Position numbers and translations under genes: made by a program. Of a DNA stretch of 64,000 nt, positions 42,837-51,118 are shown one piece after another (the first letter of the stretch is position 1; every line of letters starts with the position of its first letter). Source of the DNA: JALOLG01 sp963776935. Its GTDB lineage: Bacteria; Actinomycetota; Acidimicrobiia; Acidimicrobiales; Ilumatobacteraceae. The notes beneath the pieces were generated by a model, which did no database searches, was not told the origin of the DNA, and saw nothing but the letters and a program-made list of their open reading frames with translations. The stretch covers positions 558,001 to 622,000 of the forward strand of contig CAVZOP010000001.1 in the NCBI GenBank assembly GCA_963776935.1, written 5' to 3'.

Positions 42837-43589
42837 TCAGCCGGCGGCCGCCGGCTCAGTGTCCAGCTCGGCCTCGATCTGGGCGAGGAGTGCCTCGACC
42901 TGATCACGTACATCAGCGGGCGGCCCTCCGGCGAGGCATCGCTCGACGTTCGGCAGCGCGACCGCGGCCTCTCCGAGGAAGCGATACTCGACGATCCCGA
43001 GGAAGCAGAACGGATCTGGGTAGGACGGATCGAGCTCGGTCGCCCGTGAGAGCTGCATCACCGCGTCGAGGAGCAGATCGCCGGCCTCCTCCGAGTCGCT
43101 CGTCAGCGCCGCCGTGAGCGCCGTCGTCCACCCGTAATACGTCAGCGCTTCGACGTGGTCGGGGTCGCGCGCGATCACCTCGCCGTAGATCGCGGCCGCT
43201 TGCGCCGGGTCTTCGAGGCTGATCGCCCGCGCCTGGGCCAGCAGCACCTGGATCTCGTCGCGCGGATCGAGTCCGGACAGCTCCTGGCCGGCGAGCCGCT
43301 GGCCTGACGAGCGGGCGACGAACCAGCCCAGACCGCCGGCAACCGCCAGCACGACGACCGTTGCCGCGAGGTACCGGCGCCAGCTCCCCGGCGTCGCCCG
43401 AGTCGTGGCCGCCCGACCCTCGTCGATCGACCGGAGCACCGAGGCGGCGCGCACGGTGTATCCCTCGCGCAACGTCTGGTAATCCTCGGCATCGACGTCG
43501 CCGGCTTCGTGCTCACGTTCGAGGTCGGTCAGCGAGCGCAGCAGGAAGCGGCGCTCCTCCTCGAGCTCGGCGAGACTGTCAGGGTTCAT
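42837..43589 (-). CDS. ccmI: CcmI-like tetratricopeptide protein of cytochrome c maturation
   Basis: A 250-residue protein: an N-terminal coiled-coil region (LAELEEERRFLLRSLTDLEREHEAGD), one membrane helix (YLAATVVVLAVAGGLGWFVA near 93-112), and a TPR-like C-terminal half (AAAIYGEVIARDPDHVEALTYYGW...LSRATELDPSYPDPFCFLGIVEYRFLG). This fits a CcmI/NrfG/CcmH2-type apocytochrome chaperone. Its start overlaps ccmH by 11 nt and it ends the ccm operon. Sequence similarity to proteobacterial CcmI is low, so the assignment leans on position and topology. Confidence 0.8.
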   Translation of the reverse strand: MNPDSLAELEEERRFLLRSLTDLEREHEAGDVDAEDYQTLREGYTVRAASVLRSIDEGRAATTRATPGSWRRYLAATVVVLAVAGGLGWFVARSSGQRLAGQELSGLDPRDEIQVLLAQARAISLEDPAQAAAIYGEVIARDPDHVEALTYYGWTTALTAALTSDSEEAGDLLLDAVMQLSRATELDPSYPDPFCFLGIVEYRFLGEAAVALPNVERCLAGGPPADVRDQVEALLAQIEAELDTEPAAAG

Positions 43590-44070
43590 CGAGATCACGC
43601 AGCGCCCGGTCGACGAGCGCGTAATCGGCCTCGGTCGCGGCGGGCGCCGCACGGGCCTGCCGGCTCCACCGCCGGAACGCCACCGCCAGCCCGGCGATGC
43701 CGCAGACGAGCGCGGCGACCGGCAATGCCCACACGAGCGTGTCGAGTCCCGTCGCCCTCGGTACCAGCAGCACGTCACCGCGGTAGCGCTCGGCGATGTA
43801 TCCGATGATCTCGTCGTCGGTGCGGACACCTTCGCGGACCTGTGCTTCGATCTCGGTGCGGATGCTCACCGACGCGTTGTTGCGCGATTCGTACACGCTC
43901 TCGCCGTCGCAGATCGGGCACGCGATGCGGCGAGCGATGCCATCGATCCGATCGCCCTCGGTCTGCGGTCCGGTGTCTCGGGTGACGCCGACGGCGAGGA
44001 ATCCGACGATCACGAGCGCCAGCGCGACCCATCCCGGCCAGCGCTTGACGCTACTGCCGGCGCGGCTCAC
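43579..44070 (-). CDS. ccmH: Cytochrome c maturation protein CcmH
   Basis: A 163-residue thiol-oxidoreductase of System I. One membrane helix near the start, then the conserved RRIACPICDGESVYESRN with the Cys51-x2-Cys54 pair, then EIEAQVREGVRTDDEIIGYIAERYRGDVLL, and a second helix near the C-terminus. It keeps apocytochrome CxxCH cysteines reduced together with CcmG. The stop of ccmG overlaps its start (ATGA). Confidence 0.92.
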   Translation of the reverse strand: MSRAGSSVKRWPGWVALALVIVGFLAVGVTRDTGPQTEGDRIDGIARRIACPICDGESVYESRNNASVSIRTEIEAQVREGVRTDDEIIGYIAERYRGDVLLVPRATGLDTLVWALPVAALVCGIAGLAVAFRRWSRQARAAPAATEADYALVDRALRDLDEP

Positions 44071-44660
44071 GTCTGCTCTCGCAGTAGCTGGATGCGGTTC
44101 GACAGGAAGTCGGCGGTGACCTCCGAGATCACGCGGCCGCGCACGACTCCGTCGGGGTCGATGATCCAGGTCTCGGGGACCTTGGACACGCCGAACGCGA
44201 CCGAGAAGCGGCCGTCGCCGTCGAACACCACCGGCCAGTCACCGCCCTCTTCGGCGAAGTAGTCCTCGACGACGTCCTTCGGCTCGCCGCCGACGGCGAT
44301 GGTGTAGAGCTCGGCGCCGTCGGCGCCCAACCCGCTCTGCTGCTCGGCGAACTGGAGCAGCTCGGGGTGCTCGCGCCGGCACGGCACGCAGTTCGACGTG
44401 AAGAAGTTGAGGACCACCCAACTGCCCTTGCGACGCGAGAGGTCGAACGTCGTGCCGTCGGCGAGCTCACCACTCGCGGCAGGTGCCGGGCGGTCGAGGA
44501 GCTGCGTGTCGGCGGTCTCGTTGCGAGCCGGGTCGGCACCGGCGAGCACGACGAACAGCCCGGCGAGCACCACCGCCACGGCGAGGGCGACGAACGGCGC
44601 GACCCTCCGGCGGTGGGCGCCGTCGGGCTCGCCGACCGGTGCGTCCGCCAGGTCAGTCAT
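44067..44660 (-). CDS. ccmG: Thioredoxin-like CcmG/DsbE
   Basis: A 197-residue membrane-anchored thioredoxin. After a single helix (VALAVAVVLAGLFVVLAG) comes a TlpA/ResA domain with VVLNFFTSNCVPCRREHPELLQF (Cys91, Cys94) and the cis-Pro region VSKVPETWIIDPDGVVRGR. It reduces the haem-binding thiols of apocytochrome c via CcmH. Its start overlaps the 3' end of ccmF by 8 nt. Confidence 0.93.
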   Translation of the reverse strand: MTDLADAPVGEPDGAHRRRVAPFVALAVAVVLAGLFVVLAGADPARNETADTQLLDRPAPAASGELADGTTFDLSRRKGSWVVLNFFTSNCVPCRREHPELLQFAEQQSGLGADGAELYTIAVGGEPKDVVEDYFAEEGGDWPVVFDGDGRFSVAFGVSKVPETWIIDPDGVVRGRVISEVTADFLSNRIQLLREQT

Positions 44661-46668
44661 GGACGAACTCTTCCTCGACCGATTCGGCGATGATCTCGCG
44701 TTGGGGCGCCGACACCGGAGCCGACACCGGATCGGTCGGCCGTCGGAGCTTCCGGCCCGGGAACGCGGCGAGGACCGTCCCGATCGCCATCACCGCGCCA
44801 CCGATCCACAACCACAGCACCATCGGCTTCACGAAGACTCGCAGCGTCACCTCGCCATCGGCCGGCGTCGGCGCCACGGCCGACGGGGCGATCGTCAGGT
44901 AGACGTCCTTCGTCAAACCGGTCCGTACGCTCGGGGTGGCGATGTCGGTGCCGAGCCGGAGGTACTTGGTGATCGCCGGCGCGTAGACCTTGTCACCGTC
45001 GAGGAGCACTTCGGCGCGCACCACGCTCGCCCGGTCGTCGACCTCCTGGGTGATGCGCACCAGCTCGAACGTGTGGCCACCCCAGGCCCGCTCCTCGCCG
45101 ACCGGCAACGGGATCGTCGCCGAGTGCGTGTAGCTGTTCGACGCCGCCAGTGCGACGGCGATCATGATCACGCCGAGGTGCACCACCATGCCGCCGTTGG
45201 CGCGTCCGACGAGCCCCCGCCACCCCTGCCGTCGGGTGGCGAGCACGATCTGGCGCAACGCCGCCCCGGCGGCGAACCCGGCGAGCCCGAAGGCGATGAG
45301 CGGGGCCCACCCGTCGGCCCCGACCACGACAGCCATCCCGAGCGCCGCGGCGCCGCACCATGCCGGCCAGAACAAACGGTCGCGTAGCAACTCGGTCGAC
45401 GCCTTGCGCCATGGCAGCACCGGCGCGATCGCCATGAGGAAGAGCAGCGAGATCCCGATCGGCATCGAGAGCCGGTCGAAGTACGGCGCACCGACCACAG
45501 TGCGGCGATCCTGCAGGGCCTCGACGAGCAGTGGGTACACGGTGCCGAGGAGGACGATGAACGCGAACACCGTGAACAGCACGTTGTTGGCGAGAAACGC
45601 TCCTTCCCGCGATACGGGCGAGTCGATCGATCCGGGCGACCGCAGGCGGTCGCCGCGCCAGGCGATGAGGGCGAGCGACACGACGACGACGATGCCGAAG
45701 AACGCGAGCAGGTAGCCGTCGACCTGTCCCGCCGCGAACGCGTGGACGCTGTTGATCACGCCGGATCGGGTGAGGAACGTGCCGAGGATCGTCAAGGCAA
45801 ACGTGGCGACGAGAAGGCTGAGGTTCCAAACCCGCAGCATCCCGCGCCGCTCCTGCACGAGCACCGAGTGGATGTAGGCCGTGCCGGTCAGCCACGGCAG
45901 GAGGCTGGCGTTCTCGACCGGGTCCCACGCCCACACACCGCTCCAGCCGAGCACCTCGTAGCTCCACCAGCCGCCGAGCAGGATGCCGATCGTCAGCAGC
46001 CCCCACGAGAACAGGGCCCATCGCCGGGTCTCCATCAGCCACCCCTCGCCGACCCGGCCGGTGATCAGCGCCGCGATGGCGAACGCGAACGGCACCGTGA
46101 ACCCGACGTAGCCCAGGTACAGGATCGGCGGGTGGAACAACACGAGCACGTGGTTCTGCAACAGCGGGTTCGGGCCCGGCCCGTCGAGGACGCCGGCGGC
46201 ACCGTTCTGGAACGGTGACGCGGGGCCGAAACTGATGAATGCGAAGAACGCCGCGACGACATACATCACGACGAGCGCCCAGCCGACGAGTGGGTCGCTC
46301 GTCCGACGCCGGAAACGCCAAGCGACGGCGGCGGTGTACCCGGCGAGGATGATCGCCCACAGCAGGATCGACCCCTCGAGCGAGCTCCACATCGCGGCCA
46401 CGTTGTAGAGCGGCGGTGTCGTCGACGAGCCGACCTGCTGCACGTACGCCAGCGAGAAGTCGCGCGTGATCAGCGCCCGCTGCATCATCACGACCGCCAG
46501 CACCGCGCCCGCCAGCCCGAGCCACGCGTACCTGGGTGCGAGGCGCAGTGTGCGCTCGTTGCCGGCGCGGATCGAGAAGGCCGTCGACAGCGCGCCGAAC
46601 GTCATCGACGCCAGCATCAGCATCAGGCCGGCGTTGCCGAGCGCCAGGTTGAGGCTCGCCGCGATCAT
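44653..46668 (-). CDS. ccmF: Haem lyase component CcmF
   Basis: A 671-residue polytopic membrane protein. The WWD haem-handling motif is visible as GGWWSYEVLGWSGVWAWDP, with the typical preceding FSWGLLTIGILL, the HPPILYLGYVG segment and SGVINSVHAFA. About 13-15 membrane helices are expected. It attaches haem from holo-CcmE to apocytochrome c. The ATG at 46668 overlaps the ccmE stop (ATGA). Confidence 0.95.
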   Translation of the reverse strand: MIAASLNLALGNAGLMLMLASMTFGALSTAFSIRAGNERTLRLAPRYAWLGLAGAVLAVVMMQRALITRDFSLAYVQQVGSSTTPPLYNVAAMWSSLEGSILLWAIILAGYTAAVAWRFRRRTSDPLVGWALVVMYVVAAFFAFISFGPASPFQNGAAGVLDGPGPNPLLQNHVLVLFHPPILYLGYVGFTVPFAFAIAALITGRVGEGWLMETRRWALFSWGLLTIGILLGGWWSYEVLGWSGVWAWDPVENASLLPWLTGTAYIHSVLVQERRGMLRVWNLSLLVATFALTILGTFLTRSGVINSVHAFAAGQVDGYLLAFFGIVVVVSLALIAWRGDRLRSPGSIDSPVSREGAFLANNVLFTVFAFIVLLGTVYPLLVEALQDRRTVVGAPYFDRLSMPIGISLLFLMAIAPVLPWRKASTELLRDRLFWPAWCGAAALGMAVVVGADGWAPLIAFGLAGFAAGAALRQIVLATRRQGWRGLVGRANGGMVVHLGVIMIAVALAASNSYTHSATIPLPVGEERAWGGHTFELVRITQEVDDRASVVRAEVLLDGDKVYAPAITKYLRLGTDIATPSVRTGLTKDVYLTIAPSAVAPTPADGEVTLRVFVKPMVLWLWIGGAVMAIGTVLAAFPGRKLRRPTDPVSAPVSAPQREIIAESVEEEFVHD

Positions 46669-47156
46669 CCGCCGTCCGCCGGGCAGGCCGACGCCGCGTC
46701 GGCCTCGGCCTCGGCGATGCGCTCCGCGTTCGCTGCCTGATAGCTGCTGTCGTGCTTGACCTCGATGTCGTCGCCCATGAACGTGTCGCCTTCGAGGCGA
46801 CCGTGCACGATCACCGGCAGGCACTCCTTGAAGATCCCGCCCGGCTCACCGTCGTACTCGACCGGCACCGTGACGTCGTTGAACGTGATCGTGAACATCG
46901 TGACCCCGTCGGCCTCCGACAGGGATCCGGCGTCGACGGTGCCCTGCACGCGCAGGCGCCGATCGGCGTCGCATCCCGACCGGACGCCGATCTCGTCGGC
47001 GTTGCAGTAGTAGTCGACCGCCGAGCGCAGGAACTGGGTGACGATCACCCCGCCGGCCACGAGCACCAGCCCGATCACGACGATCGGGACCCACCGCCGC
47101 CGCGCGCTGCTGCGTGGTGGGGCGTCGGAGACCGGACGCGGGCTGAGGTCCGTCAT
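46665..47156 (-). CDS. ccmE: Haem chaperone CcmE
   Basis: A 163-residue periplasmic haem chaperone: a short basic N-terminus, one membrane helix (VPIVVIGLVLVAGGVIVTQFL), an OB-fold domain (RRLRVQGTVDAGSL, VTMFTITFNDVTVPVEYDGE) and the haem-binding HxxxY motif KHDSSY with His135 and Tyr139. It receives haem from CcmC. The presence of His rather than the Cys of the archaeal variant places it in the canonical group. Confidence 0.93.
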   Translation of the reverse strand: MTDLSPRPVSDAPPRSSARRRWVPIVVIGLVLVAGGVIVTQFLRSAVDYYCNADEIGVRSGCDADRRLRVQGTVDAGSLSEADGVTMFTITFNDVTVPVEYDGEPGGIFKECLPVIVHGRLEGDTFMGDDIEVKHDSSYQAANAERIAEAEADAASACPADGG

Positions 47157-47159
47157 CAG

Positions 47160-47294
47160 CTACAACCAGTACTTCTCGTCGTCGGGCACCTGCTTGGACA
47201 ACGAGCGGCCGTGACGGACGTAGCGCCAGGCGACGAACGCGACCGTCGCGAACGTCACCACGTAGCTGCCGATGATGAACCCGGCGTCCTCCAT
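47160..47294 (-). CDS. ccmD: Small membrane protein CcmD
   Basis: A 44-residue gene below usual length cut-offs. It reads MEDAGFIIGSYVVTFATVAF and continues with a short basic-rich segment ending in KYWL before a TAG at 47160-47162. One membrane helix with the characteristic tyrosine-containing start and positively charged tail, located exactly between ccmC and ccmE, makes it CcmD, which helps release haem-loaded CcmE from CcmABC. Confidence 0.88.
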   Translation of the reverse strand: MEDAGFIIGSYVVTFATVAFVAWRYVRHGRSLSKQVPDDEKYWL

Positions 47295-47313
47295 CACAGA
47301 CCTCCACGCATCT

Positions 47314-48087
47314 TCAGCCACCGCTCGCTTCGGCGCGGCGGGCCGCGAGGGCGACGTCGAGGCCCTGCTCGTCGAGCAGGTCCTCCATCGCCATCGCCCG
47401 CGTGCGGTGCATCACCAGCCACACGTACAGGAGCGTGAACGACACCACCCCGACGAACAGGCTGAACAGCATCAACCCGTCCATCTCGATGTCGCCACCG
47501 GGATCGAGCACGGTCGCCTCCTGGTGGAGGCTGCGCCACAGCCGCACGCTCCAGTGCACGAGCGGGATCTCGAGCACGGCCAGCAGACCGATCACGGCAC
47601 TGCGCCGGGCGCGCTGGTGGTGGCTGCCGCCGAGGCGACGGACGGCGAGGTACCCGATGTAGCTGACGAACAGCAGCGCGGTCGTGGTGAGGCGTGGATC
47701 CCAGCGCCAGAACACGCCCCACGTCAGGCGTCCCCACAGTGATCCCACGACGAGCGTCACGGCGACGAACGCCACGCCGATCTCGGCGCTGGCTCCGGCG
47801 AGCCGGTCGAACCCGAGCGAGTGGTTGCGGCCGAACAGGTAGATCGCCGAGCTGACGGCGGTGACCACGAACGCCAGGTACGCGATCCAGATCGTCGGCA
47901 CGTGGACGTAGAGGATGCGGACCGCCTCCTCCTGGTCCCGGTCGGCCGGCGAGAACCCGAGCCCGAACGCCACCAGCCACCCCATCGACACGATCGTCGC
48001 CAGGCCGAGCAGGCGCGTCGCACGGGTGCCGGTCGTGGCCGACGTGCTCGCTCGGGGTGTCAGGGAATCCCTGTCGATCGTGGTCAT
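47314..48087 (-). CDS. ccmC: Haem transporter/chaperone-loading protein CcmC
   Basis: A 257-residue protein with six membrane helices and the haem-binding WWD segment WGRLTWGVFWRWDPRLTTTALLF flanked by conserved histidines (RILYVHVPTIWIAYL and VHWSVRLWRSLHQ). It loads haem onto CcmE. The ATG at 48087 follows from the family length; ccmB ends 17 bp upstream. Confidence 0.94.
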   Translation of the reverse strand: MTTIDRDSLTPRASTSATTGTRATRLLGLATIVSMGWLVAFGLGFSPADRDQEEAVRILYVHVPTIWIAYLAFVVTAVSSAIYLFGRNHSLGFDRLAGASAEIGVAFVAVTLVVGSLWGRLTWGVFWRWDPRLTTTALLFVSYIGYLAVRRLGGSHHQRARRSAVIGLLAVLEIPLVHWSVRLWRSLHQEATVLDPGGDIEMDGLMLFSLFVGVVSFTLLYVWLVMHRTRAMAMEDLLDEQGLDVALAARRAEASGG

Positions 48088-48103
48088 GCAGGACTCATTG
48101 TCG

Positions 48104-48787
48104 TCACTCGTCGACGAGCGGGCCAAAGGCCAGCGAACCCCCGACCCCGAAGGCGACGGCGAAGACGGCGAGCAGGCCAACCCAGGGCCAACCCTCCGAC
48201 ACTGCCGCCCCAGCGGTGCCGAGCGCCGATTCGACCGCTCGTGTCGCTCCGATCAGGACGGGCGCCACCACCGGGAACACGAGCAGCGGGAGCAACGTCT
48301 CGCGGCCCTTGAACCCTGCGGCAAGGCCTCCGTACAGCGTACCGACGGCGGCCAGCCCGCAGGTCGCGGCCAGGAGCGTCGTGACCAGTAGTAACACACC
48401 TCCGACACGTACTTCCGCGCCGTACAGGACGAGTGCGGTGCCCAGCAGCACCACCTCGAGGACCGCCAGCTGCGCGCCGAGCGCCAACGCCTTGCCCCAG
48501 AAGATCGCCACCGGGTCGACACCTGCGACGCGCAAGGCGTCGAGGGCGCCGTCGTCGGTCTCGATCGCGAACGCCCGCTGCACGAGCACGAGCAGGCTGA
48601 ACAGGGTGGCCAGCCATACGAGCCCCGGCGCCACCCGCTCGAGGACGTCGCTGGAGTCGAGGGCGAACCCGAACATCACCATCGTGACACCGGCGAACGG
48701 GAGGATCTGGTTGGCGACGACGCGACTGTGGCGCTCGATGCGCAGGTCCTTGGCCGCGATCAGATGGATGATCTGACGCCGCTTCAC
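48104..48787 (-). CDS. ccmB: Haem ABC exporter permease CcmB
   Basis: A 227-residue membrane protein with six helices. It starts MKRRQIIHLIAAKDLRIERHS (GTG at 48787), with the conserved LPFAGVTMVMFGFAL and a GRETLLPLLVFPVVAPVLIGATRA block. It pairs with the CcmA ATPase. The GTG overlaps the ccmA stop (GTGA). Confidence 0.93.
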   Translation of the reverse strand: MKRRQIIHLIAAKDLRIERHSRVVANQILPFAGVTMVMFGFALDSSDVLERVAPGLVWLATLFSLLVLVQRAFAIETDDGALDALRVAGVDPVAIFWGKALALGAQLAVLEVVLLGTALVLYGAEVRVGGVLLLVTTLLAATCGLAAVGTLYGGLAAGFKGRETLLPLLVFPVVAPVLIGATRAVESALGTAGAAVSEGWPWVGLLAVFAVAFGVGGSLAFGPLVDE

Positions 48788-49440
48788 GGCTGCTCCGCGA
48801 TCTGGCCGGCGACGACGTCGACGGTGCGCGTCGCCAACGGTCCGGCGCGTTCGAGCTCGTGGCTGGCGACGACGATGGTCGCCCCCGACGCGGCCGCCTG
48901 GCGGAGCACGGCGTCGAGCTCGTCGCGGCCATCGGCATCGAGCCCGGCGTGGGGCTCGTCGAGCAACCACAGCTCGGCGCGACGGGCGACGACGCACGCC
49001 AGCGCGGTCCGCCGCCGCTGACCGGCCGACAACGTCCGCACCCGAACGTCGGCGAGGCGCCCGGCGAGCCCGAGCCGTTCGAGCGCCGCAGTGATCTCAC
49101 CGGTCGACGCACCGACGGTCGAGCCCCAGAAGCCGACGTTCTCGGAGACCGAGAGGTCGGCGTAGAGACCGTTGGAGTGTCCGAGCAGTCCGACCCGCGG
49201 ACGGATCGCGTCGCGCTCGGTCGCCAGGTCGAACCCGAGCACCCGACCGCTGCCACGCACGATCGGCAGCAGACCGGCGCAAAGTCGCAGCAACGAGGTC
49301 TTGCCGGCGCCGTTCGGGCCGCGCAGCAGCACGATCTCACCGGCGCCGATCGAAAGCGTGGCCCCGGCCAGGGCGGGGAAACCACCGAGGACGGCGACCG
49401 CGTCGTCGAGTTCGATCACGGTGCGTGGGTTCCCGTCCAT
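48784..49440 (-). CDS. ccmA: Haem ABC exporter ATP-binding protein CcmA
   Basis: A 218-residue ABC ATPase: Walker A LLRGPNGAGKTSLLRLCAGL, a Q-loop region, signature TLSAGQRRRTALA, Walker B LWLLDEPHAGLD and the switch His in VVASHE. With CcmB it powers the release of holo-CcmE from CcmCD. It is the first gene of the ccm operon. ATG at 49440 was chosen over an in-frame ATG at 49455 by family length; no clear ribosome site is visible. Confidence 0.93.
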   Translation of the reverse strand: MDGNPRTVIELDDAVAVLGGFPALAGATLSIGAGEIVLLRGPNGAGKTSLLRLCAGLLPIVRGSGRVLGFDLATERDAIRPRVGLLGHSNGLYADLSVSENVGFWGSTVGASTGEITAALERLGLAGRLADVRVRTLSAGQRRRTALACVVARRAELWLLDEPHAGLDADGRDELDAVLRQAAASGATIVVASHELERAGPLATRTVDVVAGQIAEQP

Positions 49441-49502
49441 GGCCGGCGGAAACAACCTTACGTCACACAGTCATCGAACCGCTCGGCTGACACACTGACG
49501 CC

Positions 49503-50819
49503 GTGACATCCCCCCCGGCGGGCCAAGGATCCGAGCCGTGTCCCGTTTGCGGACATGCGGAGGATGTGCACGTCGTGTGGGCCGCCGACGAGACGGTCGA
49601 CGGCTGGGCGCACTGCACGATCGGCACCGGCAAGGGGGCCTGCCCGTGCTGGCGCGAGTGGCCGCGAACCCGCGCCGAGCCGGACGACCCACCCCCCGTC
49701 GCAGCGCCGGACAGCGGCCACGACTGGCGCTACGTCGTCGGGGCCATCGGCAAGGTCTTCATCGCAACCGGGCTGCTGCTCGGAGGCTTCGTCGCCTACC
49801 AGCTGTGGGGAACCGGGATCGAGGCGCGTCGCGCCCAGAACGCGCTCGAGGAGGAGTTCGAAGCCCTGCTCACGGCGGTCTCGACGACGACGACGACGGC
49901 GACGACCGTCCCCTCGCAAACCGCGCCGGCAACGTTGCCGGACACCGCGCCGGCCACCGTGCCGGAAACGGTGCCGCCAACAGCACCACCGACCATCCCG
50001 CCCATCGCCGAGGGTGATCCGGTCGCCCGGCTCGAGATCCCCGAGATCGGGCTCGACGTCGTCGTGGTGGCCGGGGTCTCGGTCGACGACCTCAAGCGCG
50101 GCCCCGGCCACTACCCCGGCACACCGTTGCCGGGGCAGTACGGCAACGCCGCGATCGCCGGCCACCGCATGACGTACGACGGTCCGTTCCAGCACGTCGA
50201 CGATCTCGAGCCCGGCGACCAGATCGTCGCGACCACCCTGGCCGGTCGTTTCGTCTACGAGGTGACGGGTACCGAGATCGTCGAGCCCGACGACGTCGAC
50301 GTGGTCGCCACCACGAATCCGGACGTCGCCGAGCTGACGTTGACCTCGTGCCATCCGAAGTGGTCGACCCGTCAACGGATCGTGATCCACAGCGCCCTCG
50401 TCGCCGAAGAGTCGGCCGTCGTCGGCTACGCCGCAGGCACCGCCCCGACCACCACCACCCCAACCGCCCCCACAACGACGGTGGCGGCGGTGACGGCCAC
50501 CACCGATACGGCCACCACGGACGTGACGTCGCCCACCACGATCTCGTCACCACCCACGAGCGCGGTACGGGGCGAGGACCCGACCGTCGCCCCGCCGTCG
50601 GGCGACGCCTTCTCCGACGGCTGGTTCCACGACCGCTCGGCGATCCCCCAGGTCGCGCTGTGGGCGTTGGTGGTCGCGGCCATCGCGATCGGTGCCCACG
50701 TGCTGAGCCGGCGGGCCGGGAGCAAACTGGTCGGGATCGTCGTTGGCGTCGTCCCGTTCCTGATCGCGCTGTACTTCTTCTACCAGAACGTCGACCGCCT
50801 CCTTCCGCCGAGCCTCTGA
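49503..50819 (+). CDS. Class E-like sortase with N-terminal cysteine cluster
   Basis: A 438-residue membrane transpeptidase. The N-terminal cytosolic part has a CPVCGH...C...CPCW cysteine cluster that may bind zinc. A membrane helix (AIGKVFIATGLLLGGFVAYQLW) follows, then a Thr/Pro-rich linker, the sortase domain with catalytic His221 (AIAGHRM), Cys283 (TLTSCHP) and Arg290, and a second long Thr/Pro-rich linker. The C-terminal part has two more helices. By family it would attach surface proteins to the cell wall or polymerise pilins. No LPxTG/LAxTG substrate is evident here. GTG start; CACACT lies 6 nt upstream. Confidence 0.9.
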   Translation: MTSPPAGQGSEPCPVCGHAEDVHVVWAADETVDGWAHCTIGTGKGACPCWREWPRTRAEPDDPPPVAAPDSGHDWRYVVGAIGKVFIATGLLLGGFVAYQLWGTGIEARRAQNALEEEFEALLTAVSTTTTTATTVPSQTAPATLPDTAPATVPETVPPTAPPTIPPIAEGDPVARLEIPEIGLDVVVVAGVSVDDLKRGPGHYPGTPLPGQYGNAAIAGHRMTYDGPFQHVDDLEPGDQIVATTLAGRFVYEVTGTEIVEPDDVDVVATTNPDVAELTLTSCHPKWSTRQRIVIHSALVAEESAVVGYAAGTAPTTTTPTAPTTTVAAVTATTDTATTDVTSPTTISSPPTSAVRGEDPTVAPPSGDAFSDGWFHDRSAIPQVALWALVVAAIAIGAHVLSRRAGSKLVGIVVGVVPFLIALYFFYQNVDRLLPPSL

Positions 50820-50823
50820 CCAA

Positions 50824-51087
50824 ATGACCCCCGCTCCCGCCGACCCAGTGCGCGCCCGCCGGGCGCAGATCGCACGGTGGACGCTGCTCGCCAACCGGAT
50901 CGGCTACCTCGCGCTGGCGCTGGCGGTCGCGCTGTTCGTGATCGCCTTCGCCACGGGCTTCTCCTCGACGATGGCGGCGTTGGTCGTCACTACGATGATC
51001 GTGTCGTTCGTCCTCCTCGTGCCCTCGATCATCCTCGGCTACGCAGTGAAGGCGGCTGAACGCGACGATCTCCAGCACGGCCACTGA
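50824..51087 (+). CDS. Small two-helix membrane protein
   Basis: An 87-residue protein with a basic N-terminus (ARRAQIARW) and two membrane helices (LALALAVALFVIAFATG and AALVVTTMIVSFVLLVPSIILGY). It follows the sortase by 4 bp and is probably translationally coupled to it, so an accessory role with the sortase is possible but unproven. Family not recognised. Confidence 0.8.
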   Translation: MTPAPADPVRARRAQIARWTLLANRIGYLALALAVALFVIAFATGFSSTMAALVVTTMIVSFVLLVPSIILGYAVKAAERDDLQHGH

Positions 51088-51100
51088 CGGGGCCAACTCG

Positions 51101-51116
51101 GTTACTCTCTGGTAAC
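51101..51116. promoter_or_regulatory. Palindromic operator candidate before tetR
   Basis: GTTAC and GTAAC arms around a 6-nt spacer end 2 nt before the ATG of the TetR gene and overlap a TACTCT hexamer (51103-51108). TetR proteins commonly repress their own gene from such a site. Confidence 0.5.
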
Positions 51117-51118
51117 AC

